This document shows, piece after piece, positions 36,119 through 47,796 of a stretch of DNA of 64,000 bases. Both the position numbers and the translations under genes were made by a program. Each line of letters begins with the position of its first letter. The stretch's first letter is position 1. The stretch covers positions 186,001 through 250,000 of the forward strand of contig MU119202.1 of the NCBI GenBank assembly GCA_014904845.1. The letters run 5' to 3'. The stretch comes from Acephala macrosclerotiorum (Eukaryota > Ascomycota > Leotiomycetes > Helotiales > Mollisiaceae). The notes beneath the pieces were generated by a model. The model saw nothing but the letters and a program-made list of their open reading frames with translations. It made no database searches and was not told the origin of the DNA.

Positions 36119-38677
36119 TCAGACATTTCTCTCAGCATAGCTCTTGATCATTCCCTCGAGGGAAGGATCGTACTCCACCAGGGAAACCTTTCCAGTTGAT
36201 TCATCCAAGAAAGTGTTCGCCTGAATGAACACCTTTCTTGGCTGCTTATTCGCAAGAACCTGGTCCCTAATCTTCCCACCCCAGAACTCTGGTTCAACCT
36301 CAGTCATTTCAGCATACAGCTTGGTGCCAGCCTCCCGATCTGCAGTCGATTTGTAGATATGAAGCTTCTGAAGATAGGCCTCGACCGCCTTTCGTCCCAC
36401 AGTGGTGATCTTGCTTCGGTCAAGCTTGATTGTGAGGTCGGAGAGGTCCTCGTTCTTGTAGTCAAGCTTACAGAAATCATCCGGTGCGTTGAGGAAGCAC
36501 TTTAAAATACTGAACCGAGCTTGAGAATGAGCCTGACCCCACTTCCTACTCTTTGGGTCCCATAATTCCAGAGAAGCGACACCAGCGCGTGCCATGGACA
36601 GGTATGTAGCGTAAAGGACATCTCCAGCTTCACCGTCCATGTTCACACGACCATCTCCGAAGCCGAAGATCTTCAGGATTTCAAAGTCACAGCTCAATAC
36701 CGTCGCGGTGCACTCTGCCCGACACTCCTCATAGCTTGCTGCAAAGCTTCCGAATACGGAACCCCATGTCTGACCCGGCTTATAATACGTGGTCACTGGC
36801 TTGTTGGTGACTGGACTGATTGGTGGTGATTTTATGTCGAAATTGAAATTGCCAGGTTCGGTTTCTTGGAGTAATTTACCAGTACCGTGACCAAGCAGTT
36901 CGTGAATTCCGACTTGTACTTCAAAAGCAGCATCACGATACTTTTGATAGATTTCCAAATCTGCCTCGGCGATGAATGGAATCTTCTCATTTGGTGCCTT
37001 GGCACTCAACACGTTACCCAGGGAGACATTCTTGAAGCCCTCGGACTGTCGGATATCATCGTAATTGGGCTAAAGGACCTGTTAACTTGAATAATATCAG
37101 GCGATTACAGACAATTTGGACCCACGATGTTGATACCAGCTGGAATACCACTTCCGGCAAAGGAGAGTACTTCCAAACTAGTGAAATCAGGGCTCAAGAA
37201 TTTGTCCTTTTCAAACTCCTTTGACCATGGAAGCTTTGGAATCATAGATTCAGCTGCGTCGACCAAAGATCCAAAGGCTCTAGTTCTCTCCAAGTTGACA
37301 GTTGCAGCAAAGCCTAATCCAGCTCGTCAGTATGTAGGAATTGATGAAGCAGATACAACCGACCTTCCCATTCTCCTCTAACACCATGAGGGTCTCTATA
37401 TGTCTCTACGAAACCGATGTTTGACTCAACCATTGGGCCTTTGTCTCTAATCCAGAATCGTTGAGCATTCTTGAAAGCTTCCAGAGACCCTTCCTCAAAC
37501 GACTTAGCATAAGCAAGCTGCATGTTCTTCTGGTTATCATTGGCTGAATTCTCAGCAGCCTTCTTGTGATAACCGGCAATGAGGGCCATCTCCTTGGAGT
37601 GGTCTCCATAGACGAGCTTCAACTTGTGGCCTTTGAGTGATCCACTATCGATTTCAAATACTGTATCCTTGCCGATATCACCTCCGGCGGCTGGAACTTG
37701 AGTTACAGCTGAGGCAATCAACAAGTCGAAGTTACCGTCAGAGTTCTTTCTTAGTCTGGTGTTCTCCTACAAAATTGATCAGCTGGACAGTGTCTGTTGC
37801 TATTGTCCCAGCTAGACTGGGAGATTATGAGCCTCGAATGCTCTGTTCTTGAGTCCGACATTCTGAATGGGACAGAATAATGAGAACAAAACACCGCCCA
37901 GCCACCAGCTAAGGACCGCAGATAGAAAGACATTGCTTACCACAAGCAGTCCCTTCTTCTCCAAGAAGTCCGAAATAGAACTAATATCTGCTTTGGTGAT
38001 TCCCTTGGAGTCTGGGTAGTACGTAGTCATATGTCCCTGGACAAATTTAGTATGACTGGTCCTATACATTTAGGTAGAGCTTCTTGCCTCGTCCAAGTAA
38101 CCCAGATGCATAATACCAGAGTTGTCGCTTGAGAATATAGCCCCTTTCGTTGCCTTGTAGTGTTCTGTCGCCTTTGGTGAAGTGGCAGCCAAGGCTTCGA
38201 ATGCTTTCTCGTCGCATCGAGGAACGAATTTAGCATCACCAAAGCCTTTGTAGTTTCCGCAATTACCCAGGAATTGGCCTGCATATTCGAGGAAGTACTG
38301 AAGGTCTTCCGCGGTGATACCGGCCTTTTCTTGGAGGGCTTTCCAGGCGCCATTGTTGGTCTTGTAGAGTTCGATTATGAAATCGTAAATGTCCTCGGAT
38401 TCTGGGGACACTTGGCGTAGGGTAATGCGAGTCCCAGTGAACGCAGCTCTGATGAGGTTAGTTTCTGCTATTGTGGAAACATATGCTTTGTCTGTCTGAC
38501 AATTGTGGTCAAACCCTCATGGCTCACTACACAGAAAAGTCCTCGTACATACCTACTGATCCAGTGAGCGTAGCGAGCCTGTTGATCTGTCAAGGCATCA
38601 AAGTGCTTCTTGATAGCCAGGGTGACAGTTGAGGGCGGGCTGTCGGCGAAGAAGTTCTTGAGCTCTTGGGCATTCAT
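36119..38677 (-). CDS. Dipeptidyl peptidase III (M49 zinc metallopeptidase)
   Basis: Six exons (38553-38677, 38088-38448, 37941-38036, 37364-37766, 37126-37313, 36119-37069) encode 707 aa. The enzyme removes N-terminal dipeptides from short peptides, mainly in the cytosol. The M49 zinc motif HELLGH is followed downstream by EECRAE, which supplies the third zinc ligand. The start [14 protein letters not shown] fits cytosolic forms. An in-frame ATG at 38737 would add a basic, Ser-rich 20-residue extension that could be a mitochondrial presequence. The second intron (38037-38087) has a GC donor (GAG|GCAAGA) and an AG acceptor. No GT alternative keeps the frame, because the exon would otherwise read into a TAA. 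The 173-bp third intron is longer than the others. Confidence 0.94.
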
Positions 38678-39541
38678 TCTGAGATGTCGCTGTGTACTCG
38701 AGAGTCTCTTGAAAGGAGAAGAGGAGGAACGTAGCATGTCACGTCGGAGAACTGACGAGGGGTTCCTGCCTGTACTCCTTACAGAGGGGCACGCTAAGGC
38801 AAGGCTGAGGAAGGTGCGAGCGCGAGGCGGCCAATGGGAGGACAACAGCCTTGTTAGACTTGTCTTGAGCATGCATCTTGACATCCTCATCAGGCGTTGC
38901 TGATGATGAAGTTACAGAAGGGATGGGACATTGAGAGTCAATATTGACAAGAAATTTATCTATTACCCACGGACCAGATACCATTGATTTCGGCACTAGC
39001 AGCTGAGCTGGATCCCGATCAGGTGCAGCAGAGCAAGAGCACACAGAAGTAATATGATTCACCGCCTTACCTTCTCGAAACCATAGACGTCGACTAATAG
39101 TCAAGAAAATACTGGGTATTATAGGTTATCAGGCAGACACATCCATTGGTGGGTTACAAGGTGTGGGTTTTAAGGGAAGCACCAGAAGGATATGGGATTC
39201 TGGCTTGCATGGGCTTCTTGATAGACAAGTCGGATCAATCCGGCGAAAGTTGCGACGTTTCAACCTTCCAATTCCAGATGCCATGTTTCTCAATTCCATC
39301 GACTTTATAAAGTCAGAACAACAGTACCCTCATCTCGTACCCTTCGTTGGTTATCAGTCACACAAGTCCGTCACAACCAACTGCCCGGGGCTATAACATT
39401 GCTTTGTGAAGGTTTCGTAATTGCAAATCTGATTACAAAGCGCCATAGCAATTCAGACCATTGCCATCCAGGTCAAATGCACGCGACTTGTCGATTTTCC
39501 GCATCCACTGCTCTACGCCCCAACCAACCAGAAATGCCCAT
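38678..39541. other. Intergenic, DPP III promoter
   Basis: These 0.86 kb separate the DPP III start from the RPL6 stop, both on the minus strand. No gene is evident beyond the possible N-terminal extension of DPP III up to 38737. Confidence 0.5.
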
Positions 39542-40367
39542 TTACCAAACCATCTCGTGTGGTCTGTCACCCTTTCGCAAGCTGAAAGTGCTGGCAAGGT
39601 AGCTGATGAGGTATGGCTCCTTCTTGATCGTGGCCAAAAGAGCCTTGTCGACTGCCTTTTGGTCTGCTGCACGGCTGCTAGAGGGCTTCTTCTTCTATAT
39701 CACCATTAGCAATAATTCCTTGCTCCTTCTGATAGTCTGCATACCTCTGCCTTCTCGCCTTGCTTGAAGAATGCCTCCTCGCCCTTCTTCTTCTCACCCT
39801 TCTCAGCTGCAAAGTACTTCTCACCACCAACCTCCTCAACCTTCTTCTGGTCAACACCAGCAAGATCGACCTTGTGGGAAGTGGCGATAACGTAGCGAGC
39901 GTTGACTCTTCGGAGAGGGACACCGTTGATCTTGAATGGACCTGTAACAAGGAGAACGCCTTGGTCGAGGTTCTTCAGGAGGATGACACGCTTGCCACGG
40001 AAACGACCAGCGAGGAGGATAAGGACGGTACCAGGGACGAGGCTTGGGCGAGGAGTCGAGACACGGATGGATTTACGAACCTGAATGTAATTAGTATTTG
40101 TGCGATGATCTCGCAGGTGTGTTGAGATGGCGGGAGAGCCATTGTGATCGCAGGCTTCAGAATCGCTCCATCAACCTCGCAATCACAACAGATATTCAAT
40201 CCCAGACTCTCTGCAGGATTGCCATAACACACCTTCTTGGGTTGCGCCTCATCTTCCGCTGGGTACCACTTCTTCGCCTTCTGCGTATGATGGGGAACCT
40301 CTCTCGTCGACTTGCCGAAGGTCTTGGTCTGACCAGCTGGTCGGGTTGCTTCTAATACGGCCGACAT
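39542..40367 (-). CDS. RPL6: 60S ribosomal protein L6 (eL6)
   Basis: Three exons (40233-40367, 39745-40080, 39542-39694) encode 207 aa. The central KOW-type region ([20 protein letters not shown]) continues with [20 protein letters not shown] and is diagnostic of eL6. The segment [16 protein letters not shown] and the C-terminus [15 protein letters not shown] also fit. Joins are KK|VRKS and AE|KKKP, both phase 0. It is divergent from RPN13, with 258 bp between the start codons. Confidence 0.97.
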
Positions 40368-40625
40368 TGTGAGGATTGACCGCTTCTAGGAATACTGGGC
40401 GGTTTGTTGCTGTGTCGTTAGTCGAGTATAGAAATTCTGGTGGATTTGTGATTTTGGATGTGCGGTCGCTTAAGCAAGTGTTAGCCTCATTGGGCCGCCA
40501 CAGCTGGCTCCACTTATCACGTGGTTCCGATTCGCGTGCGCCTCGCAGCCTTCGCGACTCAAGCTCTTGAGCTTGGGGACTTTTCTTACAGCTCACTACT
40601 TTCAATAAAATCACGCAAAATCAAA
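40368..40625. promoter_or_regulatory. Compact bidirectional promoter, RPL6 and RPN13
   Basis: Only 258 bp separate the two divergent start codons. A CACGTG palindrome lies at 40518-40523. The spacing implies shared regulatory sequence for a ribosomal protein and a proteasome subunit. That the palindrome is bound is inference. Confidence 0.55.
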
Positions 40626-42060
40626 ATGTCGATCTCACCGATAATTACATTCAAAGCTGGTCGATGTGATCTTGATGTATGTACTCAAGAATCAGGATTC
40701 TTGCTTTGCAATATCAATTCTGACTTGATACATAGACGTCGAGCAAGCCTTACAAGGTGAAGCCTCAAGCTACTCCTGGTTACATCTACCTGTATTCCGA
40801 AGATGGTAAATGGTCCAAACCTGCAATGTTGTAGCCTGCTAATTTGACAAGAGCTTGTCCATTTCTGCTGGCGCGAACGAAGCAAACCTATGAACGACGA
40901 AGACAACCTGGATCTCGTTATGTTCCCCACCGACGGACACTTCGAGCCTTACGAGTACAAGACGTCGGATGAACCTACCTCTAAAACAAATGGTCGAATA
41001 TTCGCCCTCAAGTTCTCTTCTTCGTCTCAAAGACACCTGTTCTGGTTACAGTCTGGTTCACAAGCAAAGAATGGAGACGCTAGCTGGTTCAGCCCGAGAG
41101 ACTTGAAGATTGGTCAGATTGTCGATACCCTGCTGCAAGGCGATGAGGTCGACGTGGCCCAGGAAATTGCCCAGGTACGCGGTGGTGGAAACGGCGGGAA
41201 TGATGATGAGGATGAGACAATGGAGGATGTCGAAGGCCATGGCAACCCATCAGAACACCACCGTGGAGGAAGTGGCGGCGCAGGACCAGATGCCACCGGA
41301 GGAGATATTCGAGAGGAAGGATCGGGCGCGCGAGAGGGTGGGGCTGATGGCGGACGAGCGTAGGTCACTTTTCATCGCATACATGGCAGTGTTTCGAGCA
41401 TTTACGACCAAGGCGTTGAAAATGGGGAAATGAGCGGAATGTACTGTTAGGCAGATACGAAAGGAATGAACATGCAAGATTTCAAGGTCATGGATTTCCC
41501 TGTGCTGGGCTGACATAGTGATCAGTGCAGGTTCAGGACCTACGGATGCCGCCACAGTGGTTCAGAACTTCCTCAACTCCTTGAAGGGCGGACAGGGTAT
41601 GCAACAGCAGGCTCAGGGTCAGGTTTACACGACGTTACCAGATCTTCTCCCCACCGCCATTACAGTACCGAGCATAGACTCTGCAACACCAGCACAACTC
41701 GACAACCTTCTCAGTTATCTCCCACCAACCGTCCTTCTCTTGGCGCAAGAATCTGCAGCAGCAATTGATGGAATGGTCGAGCCGAATTCAGAAACAGCCG
41801 GCGCAGCTCTCGAAGCCTTGAGTATTGACCAGAAGAAAGCTCTCTTGAAGCGAGTCTTGAGAAGTCCTCAGTTTCACCAAAGCTTGGGAAGCTTGACTAT
41901 GGCAATTCGTGACGGTGGGCTACCTAGCATTGCCGATGCTCTAGGGGTGAAGCTGCAGCATGGAGGACTAGTCAGAGGTGGCAGTGTTCCATTGGGAGGT
42001 GGTGATGCCGTCGAAGCGTTCATTGAAGGCATGAAAAAAACAGTAGAGGAGAAGAAGTAG
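40626..42060 (+). CDS. RPN13: 26S proteasome ubiquitin receptor Rpn13 (ADRM1 family)
   Basis: Four exons (40626-40676, 40736-40805, 40852-41359, 41526-42060) encode 387 aa. Rpn13 binds Rpn2 and ubiquitin through its N-terminal Pru domain. The C-terminal DEUBAD domain recruits the deubiquitinase Uch37 where that partner exists. The Pru domain shows ITFKAGRC, PGYIYLYSED, VHFCWRER and RHLFWLQS. An acidic, Gly-rich linker with GGAGPDATGGDIREEG follows. The DEUBAD part includes LDNLLSYLPPTVLLLA and FHQSLGSLTMAIRDGGL. The last intron (166 bp) uses donor GC|GTAGGT and acceptor ATCAG|T, the only nearby choice that keeps frame. The stop is TAG after EEKK, a genuine use of TAG in this genome. Confidence 0.94.
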
Positions 42061-42859
42061 AGGGTGAGATGGCTTGATAAGTCATACTTACACGAGCTCC
42101 TTCGAAGCCATTGTATCACGCGCTTGTATCACATAGAAGACCTCTAGAACCTGCTCCCTAAGGCTTGGAGCTGTAATGAAGTTCGAACAGCCACGGTTTC
42201 TCAACAGTAATTTTACCTCATGCAATCGAATGGTCCTTTTGTGAAGTCATGTGTTTGTCAGACTTGAATTGGGCAAGCGCAGCATTTGTCAGCACCCCGC
42301 CTTGAGTTTTCCCAACGATGGTAACAAAGTCTTCAACAGTCAAAGCCGCCTTCACGTCACACACGTCACGGATTAAGGACACAATATTAAAGACATGTCT
42401 GAATGTATCGCGGAGAGGCAAGGCTTCTACTGGCTGGGTAGCCCCAGGTGAATTTACCCTATTAGTCCTAGCGTATTTCTTACCATTGTGCTCAGCGGAG
42501 CACCTCAAGCGAGCAGAACAATAGGAAACCCTCAACACAATGGTAAGGGAATATGGGTTAGCTTTCTGTCGTTACAATTGATTTTCTGTCTGTGGGTATT
42601 TAAAGTCTTCGAATTCCTGTCAACTTCCGAGCTTTTCTCAAACCTCCTTCCCACAAATCTAAGATCGAAACTTCAAGTCGATACACAGCTTGCGAATTAC
42701 CGTTCACGCTGCATCATCCAACACAAGACATCCTCGAGATTCGAAGTCTGACCCTCGCTGCTCTGTCTGCGCCACCTAATTCCCCGCAAGAATCACGCCT
42801 CATTTACGCTCCTTCGCAATCACACAACATCAACTCGCTACTTCGCAAGCTCTATCAAC
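42061..42859. other. Intergenic
   Basis: A minus-strand open frame at 42218-42538 (106 codons) contains a protein-like stretch (DTFRHVFNIVSLIRDVCDVK). I cannot assign a family, and it may be a small gene, a relic or chance. The last 250 bp look like the promoter and leader of the next gene. Confidence 0.4.
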
Positions 42860-43780
42860 ATGTCTTTCTGGGCTCCCCTGGGACCACCTCCACCGGTTGG
42901 TCAAGGCAATCCACCTCCTGCCAATCCTCCCAATGCCCCTAACCCAGCTGCTCAGGCTCCTGCCGCTGGCTTCAATGCGCTCGGCCTCCAAGGTTTCCAG
43001 CCTGCTGGTCCCTTTTTCCCACCACCAGCAGCAGCAGCCAACAACCCAGCCAACAATGGTCTTGGTCTAAACGCTTTCAACCAAGGTCCTCAAGCACCGG
43101 CAAACATCCCAGCAAACAACCCCTTTGGTCTGAACGCTTTCAATCCGGGTCCCCAAGCAGTCGCCGGCTTCCTTGGTATGAACCACCTCAAACAAGCGGG
43201 CCCACCCCCTCAAGGCGCTGGTAACGACTCTGACAACGAGGACTCTCTCGAGGACTCTGACGACGAAGATCCTGACAACCGAGACCCCGACATCGACATC
43301 GACGAGCAAGAAGATCTCTCCCCCATCGCCCTCCGAATTAGCGTCCCAATTAACGTCGACGGAAACAACAACGTCGTCGCCATTGATGCCGCCAAGATCG
43401 CCATCCAGATCGCAAAGTCCATGGTCAAGATTCTCCAAGACATGTCTGCTGGTACCTCAGGTGTCCCCATGATCGATCAAGATGGCCGTCCCCGCCCTGT
43501 TGAATGCCGAGTCGATTGCAAGGTCAAGGTCAAGGGTGACAAGAATACGGTTGGAGAGAAAGCTGTCATTGCTATGATTCCACCTGAGATCCGCAAGGCT
43601 ATGGTTAAAGGCATGCTTCCGGTTGCTCCCCTCTCCCCTACTGAGGATACCTTGATGGAGGAAATGATTGAGCGCAATCGAAAGACAATTGCTCATGAGG
43701 CCCAGAGAAAGCAGGAGGCAGAGGCCAAGGCCGATAAGGATGAGATAAAGTCCCCACGAAAGCGTGGTTTTAACCAGTGA
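42860..43780 (+). CDS. Pro/Asn/Ala-rich protein with acidic centre, unknown function
   Basis: A single exon encodes 306 aa. Residues 1-110 are low complexity, rich in Pro, Asn, Ala and Gly, with a repeated GLNAFN(Q/P)GPQA motif. A strongly acidic stretch (DSDNEDSLEDSDDEDPDN) follows. The C-terminal 160 residues look folded (LRISVPINVDGNNNVVAIDA, then AKIAIQIAKSMVKILQDM) and end in a basic helix and KRGFNQ. No signal peptide or membrane helix is present. I do not recognise the family, which may be lineage-restricted. The ATG sits after a CT-rich leader (42800-42859). Confidence 0.75.
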   Translation: MSFWAPLGPPPPVGQGNPPPANPPNAPNPAAQAPAAGFNALGLQGFQPAGPFFPPPAAAANNPANNGLGLNAFNQGPQAPANIPANNPFGLNAFNPGPQAVAGFLGMNHLKQAGPPPQGAGNDSDNEDSLEDSDDEDPDNRDPDIDIDEQEDLSPIALRISVPINVDGNNNVVAIDAAKIAIQIAKSMVKILQDMSAGTSGVPMIDQDGRPRPVECRVDCKVKVKGDKNTVGEKAVIAMIPPEIRKAMVKGMLPVAPLSPTEDTLMEEMIERNRKTIAHEAQRKQEAEAKADKDEIKSPRKRGFNQ

Positions 43781-44388
43781 GCATAGGACTGGCTTTCTCA
43801 ACTGCTGCTCAGGTTTGAACTTGGCACCAAGAATCTTATTCCTTTTCTCAATTGGCATACTCTTCGTTGGGGAGGATATAGCGCCTCATGGAGGGGTTTC
43901 CACCTTGCGAAGGACAGTGCATTTCAGTGAGATTCTTGCACATAATGAGGATATCACTCCTTGCGAAGGATTTTGCACATTGCGGAGGATCTTTGCTTTT
44001 CATAGCATGAAGGTTGCATGGCTTTGGCGTTATCTCTAGTTGGCTGTCGCTTTACATAGAACCGCTGCTACTATAGTAATCAAGCGTGATTCATTCATCT
44101 TTTGACTTCTATCACACGCGCAACATACTCGAAACGTGAAGTGACCTTTGTAGAAAAGTCGAAGCTAGAATTACCTAGGTATGTGATCTTCGCTAGCATC
44201 ACTATCTTACAAGATCCGACCTTAACTCTAACACCATCTCCAGAATGACCAAGAGAAGGCCATATTCATCCCACGTTGTGTGATATGCCTTCCATCTGTG
44301 ACTCCAAATACTCCATTTTCCCCTAGGCAGGTAGCCAAGTCAAGCGAAGAAAACAAGCTGCAGAAAGAAATGCATTGCGATGTAGCTT
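43781..44388. other. Convergent intergenic region with imperfect duplicated units
   Basis: This lies between the 3' ends of the Pro-rich protein gene and SNF5. Between about 43870 and 44010 there are two diverged copies of a unit of about 65 bp sharing GAGGATAT and TTGCGAAGGA. Nothing else is recognisable. Confidence 0.5.
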
Positions 44389-46227
44389 TTATCTGTAATC
44401 GGCTGGCCGTGGGTCTGCTCGATGCAGATCCTTGGCCCATTTTGGAAGCTTCCGCTCACGCTCGTAGAGGAACCCACAGTTATTGCACAGTGTCTACAAT
44501 ATGTTAGCAAGGTATGGCAACAAATTGTACAGCGATCAACTTACTCTCACTCCGTGAGGTCCATCTCTAACAGCCCAAACTGCCGTACCCCAGACCTTGC
44601 AATGTGAACATCTCCAGATATTTCGCTCGGCTTCGTTCAGAGAACCGCCTCCACCATAGCCTGCAATTCCTCCAACATCTGGGGTGCCTCGTCCAGGGGT
44701 TCCAGCTCTCGCTAAAGGACTCAAGGATCTAAAGCGTCGCTTCTTTTTGCTCCGCTCGCCGCGACCCATTCTCTCTTCGGCTGGCTCATCGAAATATCCT
44801 CCCCGATTTTCAGTAGCTTGTGGCATACCACCAAGCATGCCCGTGCTGGATGAGAATCGAGCAGTCTCGCGTCTCAATCTTCTGATTTGCCTCTCCCTAT
44901 CTCCTTCCCTCTTTTCAATTTCTTCCTTGGACAATAGCTCAACCTTAGGCTCCCACTCATCTGCCAGATGCTCAGGGTCGTATCTCCAGCCAGCATCCGT
45001 ACCGTGAGCGGCGTCATTAGGAATCTCCCCTCCATAGCCACCAACAAGACCGCCGCTTTCACAGGCCTCCTTCTTCAAGCGAAGAACAGCTTCATAGATG
45101 GCATGGGTCATTGCCGGAGCCCATTCGGCTGGGAGACCAAGGTCAGCACATGTCTGCTTAGCAAATATTTCTGCGGTTCCGGGAGGGTGAAGAAGCGACC
45201 ATTCAAACTTATCTGTGTACAGATGGTTTGAAAGATTCACATTCAGCGTAATAATGCACCGATACATGTCGTCAGGATTGTATTCATCAGACTCCAGTGG
45301 GATCGCGGTCGCTGAAGCCGTAATTTCTTCCGCAGTGCCATTCTCCAGGCGCTTAACAGGTGTGCCAAATCCGTTCAAATTGCTTGTTCCATTGCGCAGA
45401 GGTGTGGCATTGCCGCTGGCAGCTGGAGTGGCTGATGCATCTCTTGACAATGGGCCTTGCTTAATAGTTGTGACCACCCCATTTGTTGTATTGGTCTGTT
45501 GCGAATGGAAGAGAGGATGAAGAGCAACGCCAGCATATTCCTCAAGCTGGGTGCGAATCTGCTTGCTGATGTCCGCAGCCGTTTGTGCTCGATTTGGAAG
45601 ATCCAGATCTTGAACCATAGTTTGGGCGAATTGATCCGTGGTGGTCAGTGTCTCGTGGAGGTTCCACATAAAGATGTCCTTCAGTCGGTATGAAACAGTC
45701 ATCTCTTGCTGTCGGTATATAGGCAGTGATGTGTCTATCTTGCCATACGGTAATCCTGATGGGATTGGGAGAGGTGCGGGTGGGGTGAAGCCGGAAATGT
45801 CGAGGTCAATTCGAATCGGGATCAGTGTCAAGGGTAGAGCGGTCTGGCCGGTATTCTGCAGGTCTGGCTTCGCATTTCTTGACTTTCCCATCCAATCTCT
45901 CCAAATCCCCTGTAGCTCTACTGGTGCTGTAGTCTCCTTGCCAACTTTATCAGAGGCATCCTGTTTGACCTGCCCCGAATCATCGCGCCTAATACTTCTC
46001 AATCCCGTTGGTCTTCTCCTGCCACTATCATCATCGTCATCATCGTAGTCATCGTATCCATCCTCAGCATAATTGATAGCAGTTGTGCCTCGTTTTGTTG
46101 TTCTTGAGAGCGGCGCAGCGAGTGCTGTAGCTGGTTGGATCGCTGGCGTGAGCAGTGAATTGGCGTACGTGCGTAATCGAGGAGCATAGCTCGAAATGAA
46201 TGCTTGCGGAGGGTTCTCGGTCGCCAT
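44389..46227 (-). CDS. snf5: SWI/SNF-type chromatin remodelling subunit Snf5 with GATA finger
   Basis: Two exons (44545-46227 and 44389-44493) encode 595 aa. The two SNF5 repeats are visible: YRLKDIFMWNLHETLTTTDQ with FAQTMVQDLDLP, and MYRCIITLNVNLSNHLYTDK with FAKQTCADLGLP. A C-terminal GATA-type zinc finger is split by the intron: CSHCKVWGTAVWAV in exon 1 and TLCNNCGFLYERERKLPKW in exon 2. A GATA finger on Snf5 is a known feature of filamentous fungi. A low-complexity acidic tract (DDYDDDDDDSGRRR) lies near the N-terminus. The subunit sits in the core of SWI/SNF or RSC in the nucleus. Snf5 and its paralogue Sfh1 cannot be fully separated by eye. Confidence 0.93.
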
Positions 46228-46870
46228 GGCTGCAGATAACTCTCAGAGCATATCCGCCCTGGAGCCCAGAATGGTGTTCGAAAAGGGCAGAGGATTGGGA
46301 ATGCGCAGGACCGCAAGTAATTTCCGCAACTCGTCGAAGGGGCGCTGGAGATCGCGCTGATGTCACCGTGCAGAGTGATGCTGTATGACTGTCGTGTGAG
46401 GCGTTGACAGAGTGAGAACAATCGATGATGAGCTTCTCAGGATTTTGACCGTCGCGTCGAGCCCGCGACAGTCGCAGACATCTTTGGACAACCCTGTCAA
46501 GCTAGTCACTCGGTTAGTGACCCTTTTCTGGCATGGCGTTGCCGACTATTCTCCGTCGCCAACATCTTCTGGTAGCTCTCCCTTCTGTTCATTCCTCTTG
46601 GAAAGCTACAAAAGGCTCTAAGTAAAGTTGCTTAGGTATCTTCGCATTATCTCATATTCAGACTAGCACGTTTTCTTTTCCATCCTTCAATAGTTCACAC
46701 ATTCAATCAACTGTTTCGATTCTAGCACCACTATCATTTCTATGAAACGTTCAACTTAAGATATAGCGATACTGTTCAGAAATCCACAAGCGTTGCTATC
46801 TAGTATCTTGTTAACTTAATCTTCTAGGTCGAATCTGGGCACAGCAAGCACCACGTCCTCGAACCCTTGA
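46228..46870. other. Intergenic, SNF5 promoter
   Basis: This lies between the SNF5 start and the broken F-box-like locus. I see no gene. Confidence 0.5.
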
Positions 46871-47796
46871 ATGGAGCAGTCATACGCCCAATGCCATCCC
46901 CGTGAGCACGAATATGATCTCAGCCTTCTCAACAAGTTGCCTACCGAGCTGAAGATCAAGATCATTGCTTTCACCGTTGTTCCACAATCGCCATGTATTC
47001 GGCATGTGTTTTGCCAATGTACCATCGATCCATGGACTTACAATAATGGATCACGTCCAGGCATACGCGAAGGAAGCGAGGTTACCTCCGAGACGGCTTC
47101 AACACCGTGCCCTACTCACCGGTCGAGATAAATTGTTCCGCATAGAAGGTTGCAAGGCTTCCTTTCGAAACAATGTGTTTGTCTTTAATTATGAATAGAT
47201 ATACGGAAACATAAGGAAAGCCACCGAGACCAAGTGCTTGTTGTGGATGAACGCCTGAGGAAGGGGTAGCTTTTTTCGAAGACCTAGTTGCAACTTAGTT
47301 ACTTAAATTTGTTGATAGCGACGCATGGCAAAACAGGTGATTGTATGTGCATGGGAGATTGTTCGATGAGGACCCTCAGTACCATCCCAACCTGCTAACT
47401 ATTAGCGGTGTTGATTGATATCGTTGCGAGATCCAGCGTCTTGTGATCATGGTCTGCATTTCACCGAAGAACACGCCGTTGAGAGATTGGGATTGGCGCT
47501 TGAAGAGGGATTGGGCCACTTTACCGAACCTCGAGACCCTATGTCTTGATCTTCGACCTTCCTCGCAACGTTTAGAAAGCCGCCGTTTTTATCAGCAGGG
47601 TGAAGACCAAAAGATAGTTGACGGGGCCAAGAGAATGGAGTGCCTGCTTTTAAAATCTTTGATCATTTATGGACTTTGTAGTAGACCGGATTTGTGTCAC
47701 GATGAGCAGCACAAGCAAAAGATAGATGAACTATTTAGAAAAGCTTTAGCTCGGGATAGAGTGTTAGAGTTTCGTGATCTAGAGCTTGGGAAGTAG
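46871..47796 (+). pseudogene. Degraded F-box-like gene
   Basis: An ATG at 46871 opens a frame with an F-box-like N-terminal motif (LLNKLPTELKIKIIAF). Similarity-like sequence then moves to another frame (HVFGMCFANVPSIHGLTIMD) and finally to a third at 47443-47796 (ATLPNLETLCLDLRPSSQRL). Stops lie between the segments and no set of GT-AG introns joins all three well. The C-terminal part ends in a 14-bp tandem duplication around its stop (47779-47808). The pattern fits a decayed member of the large, fast-evolving F-box/2EXR families of filamentous ascomycetes. A real multi-exon gene is the alternative. Confidence 0.5.
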
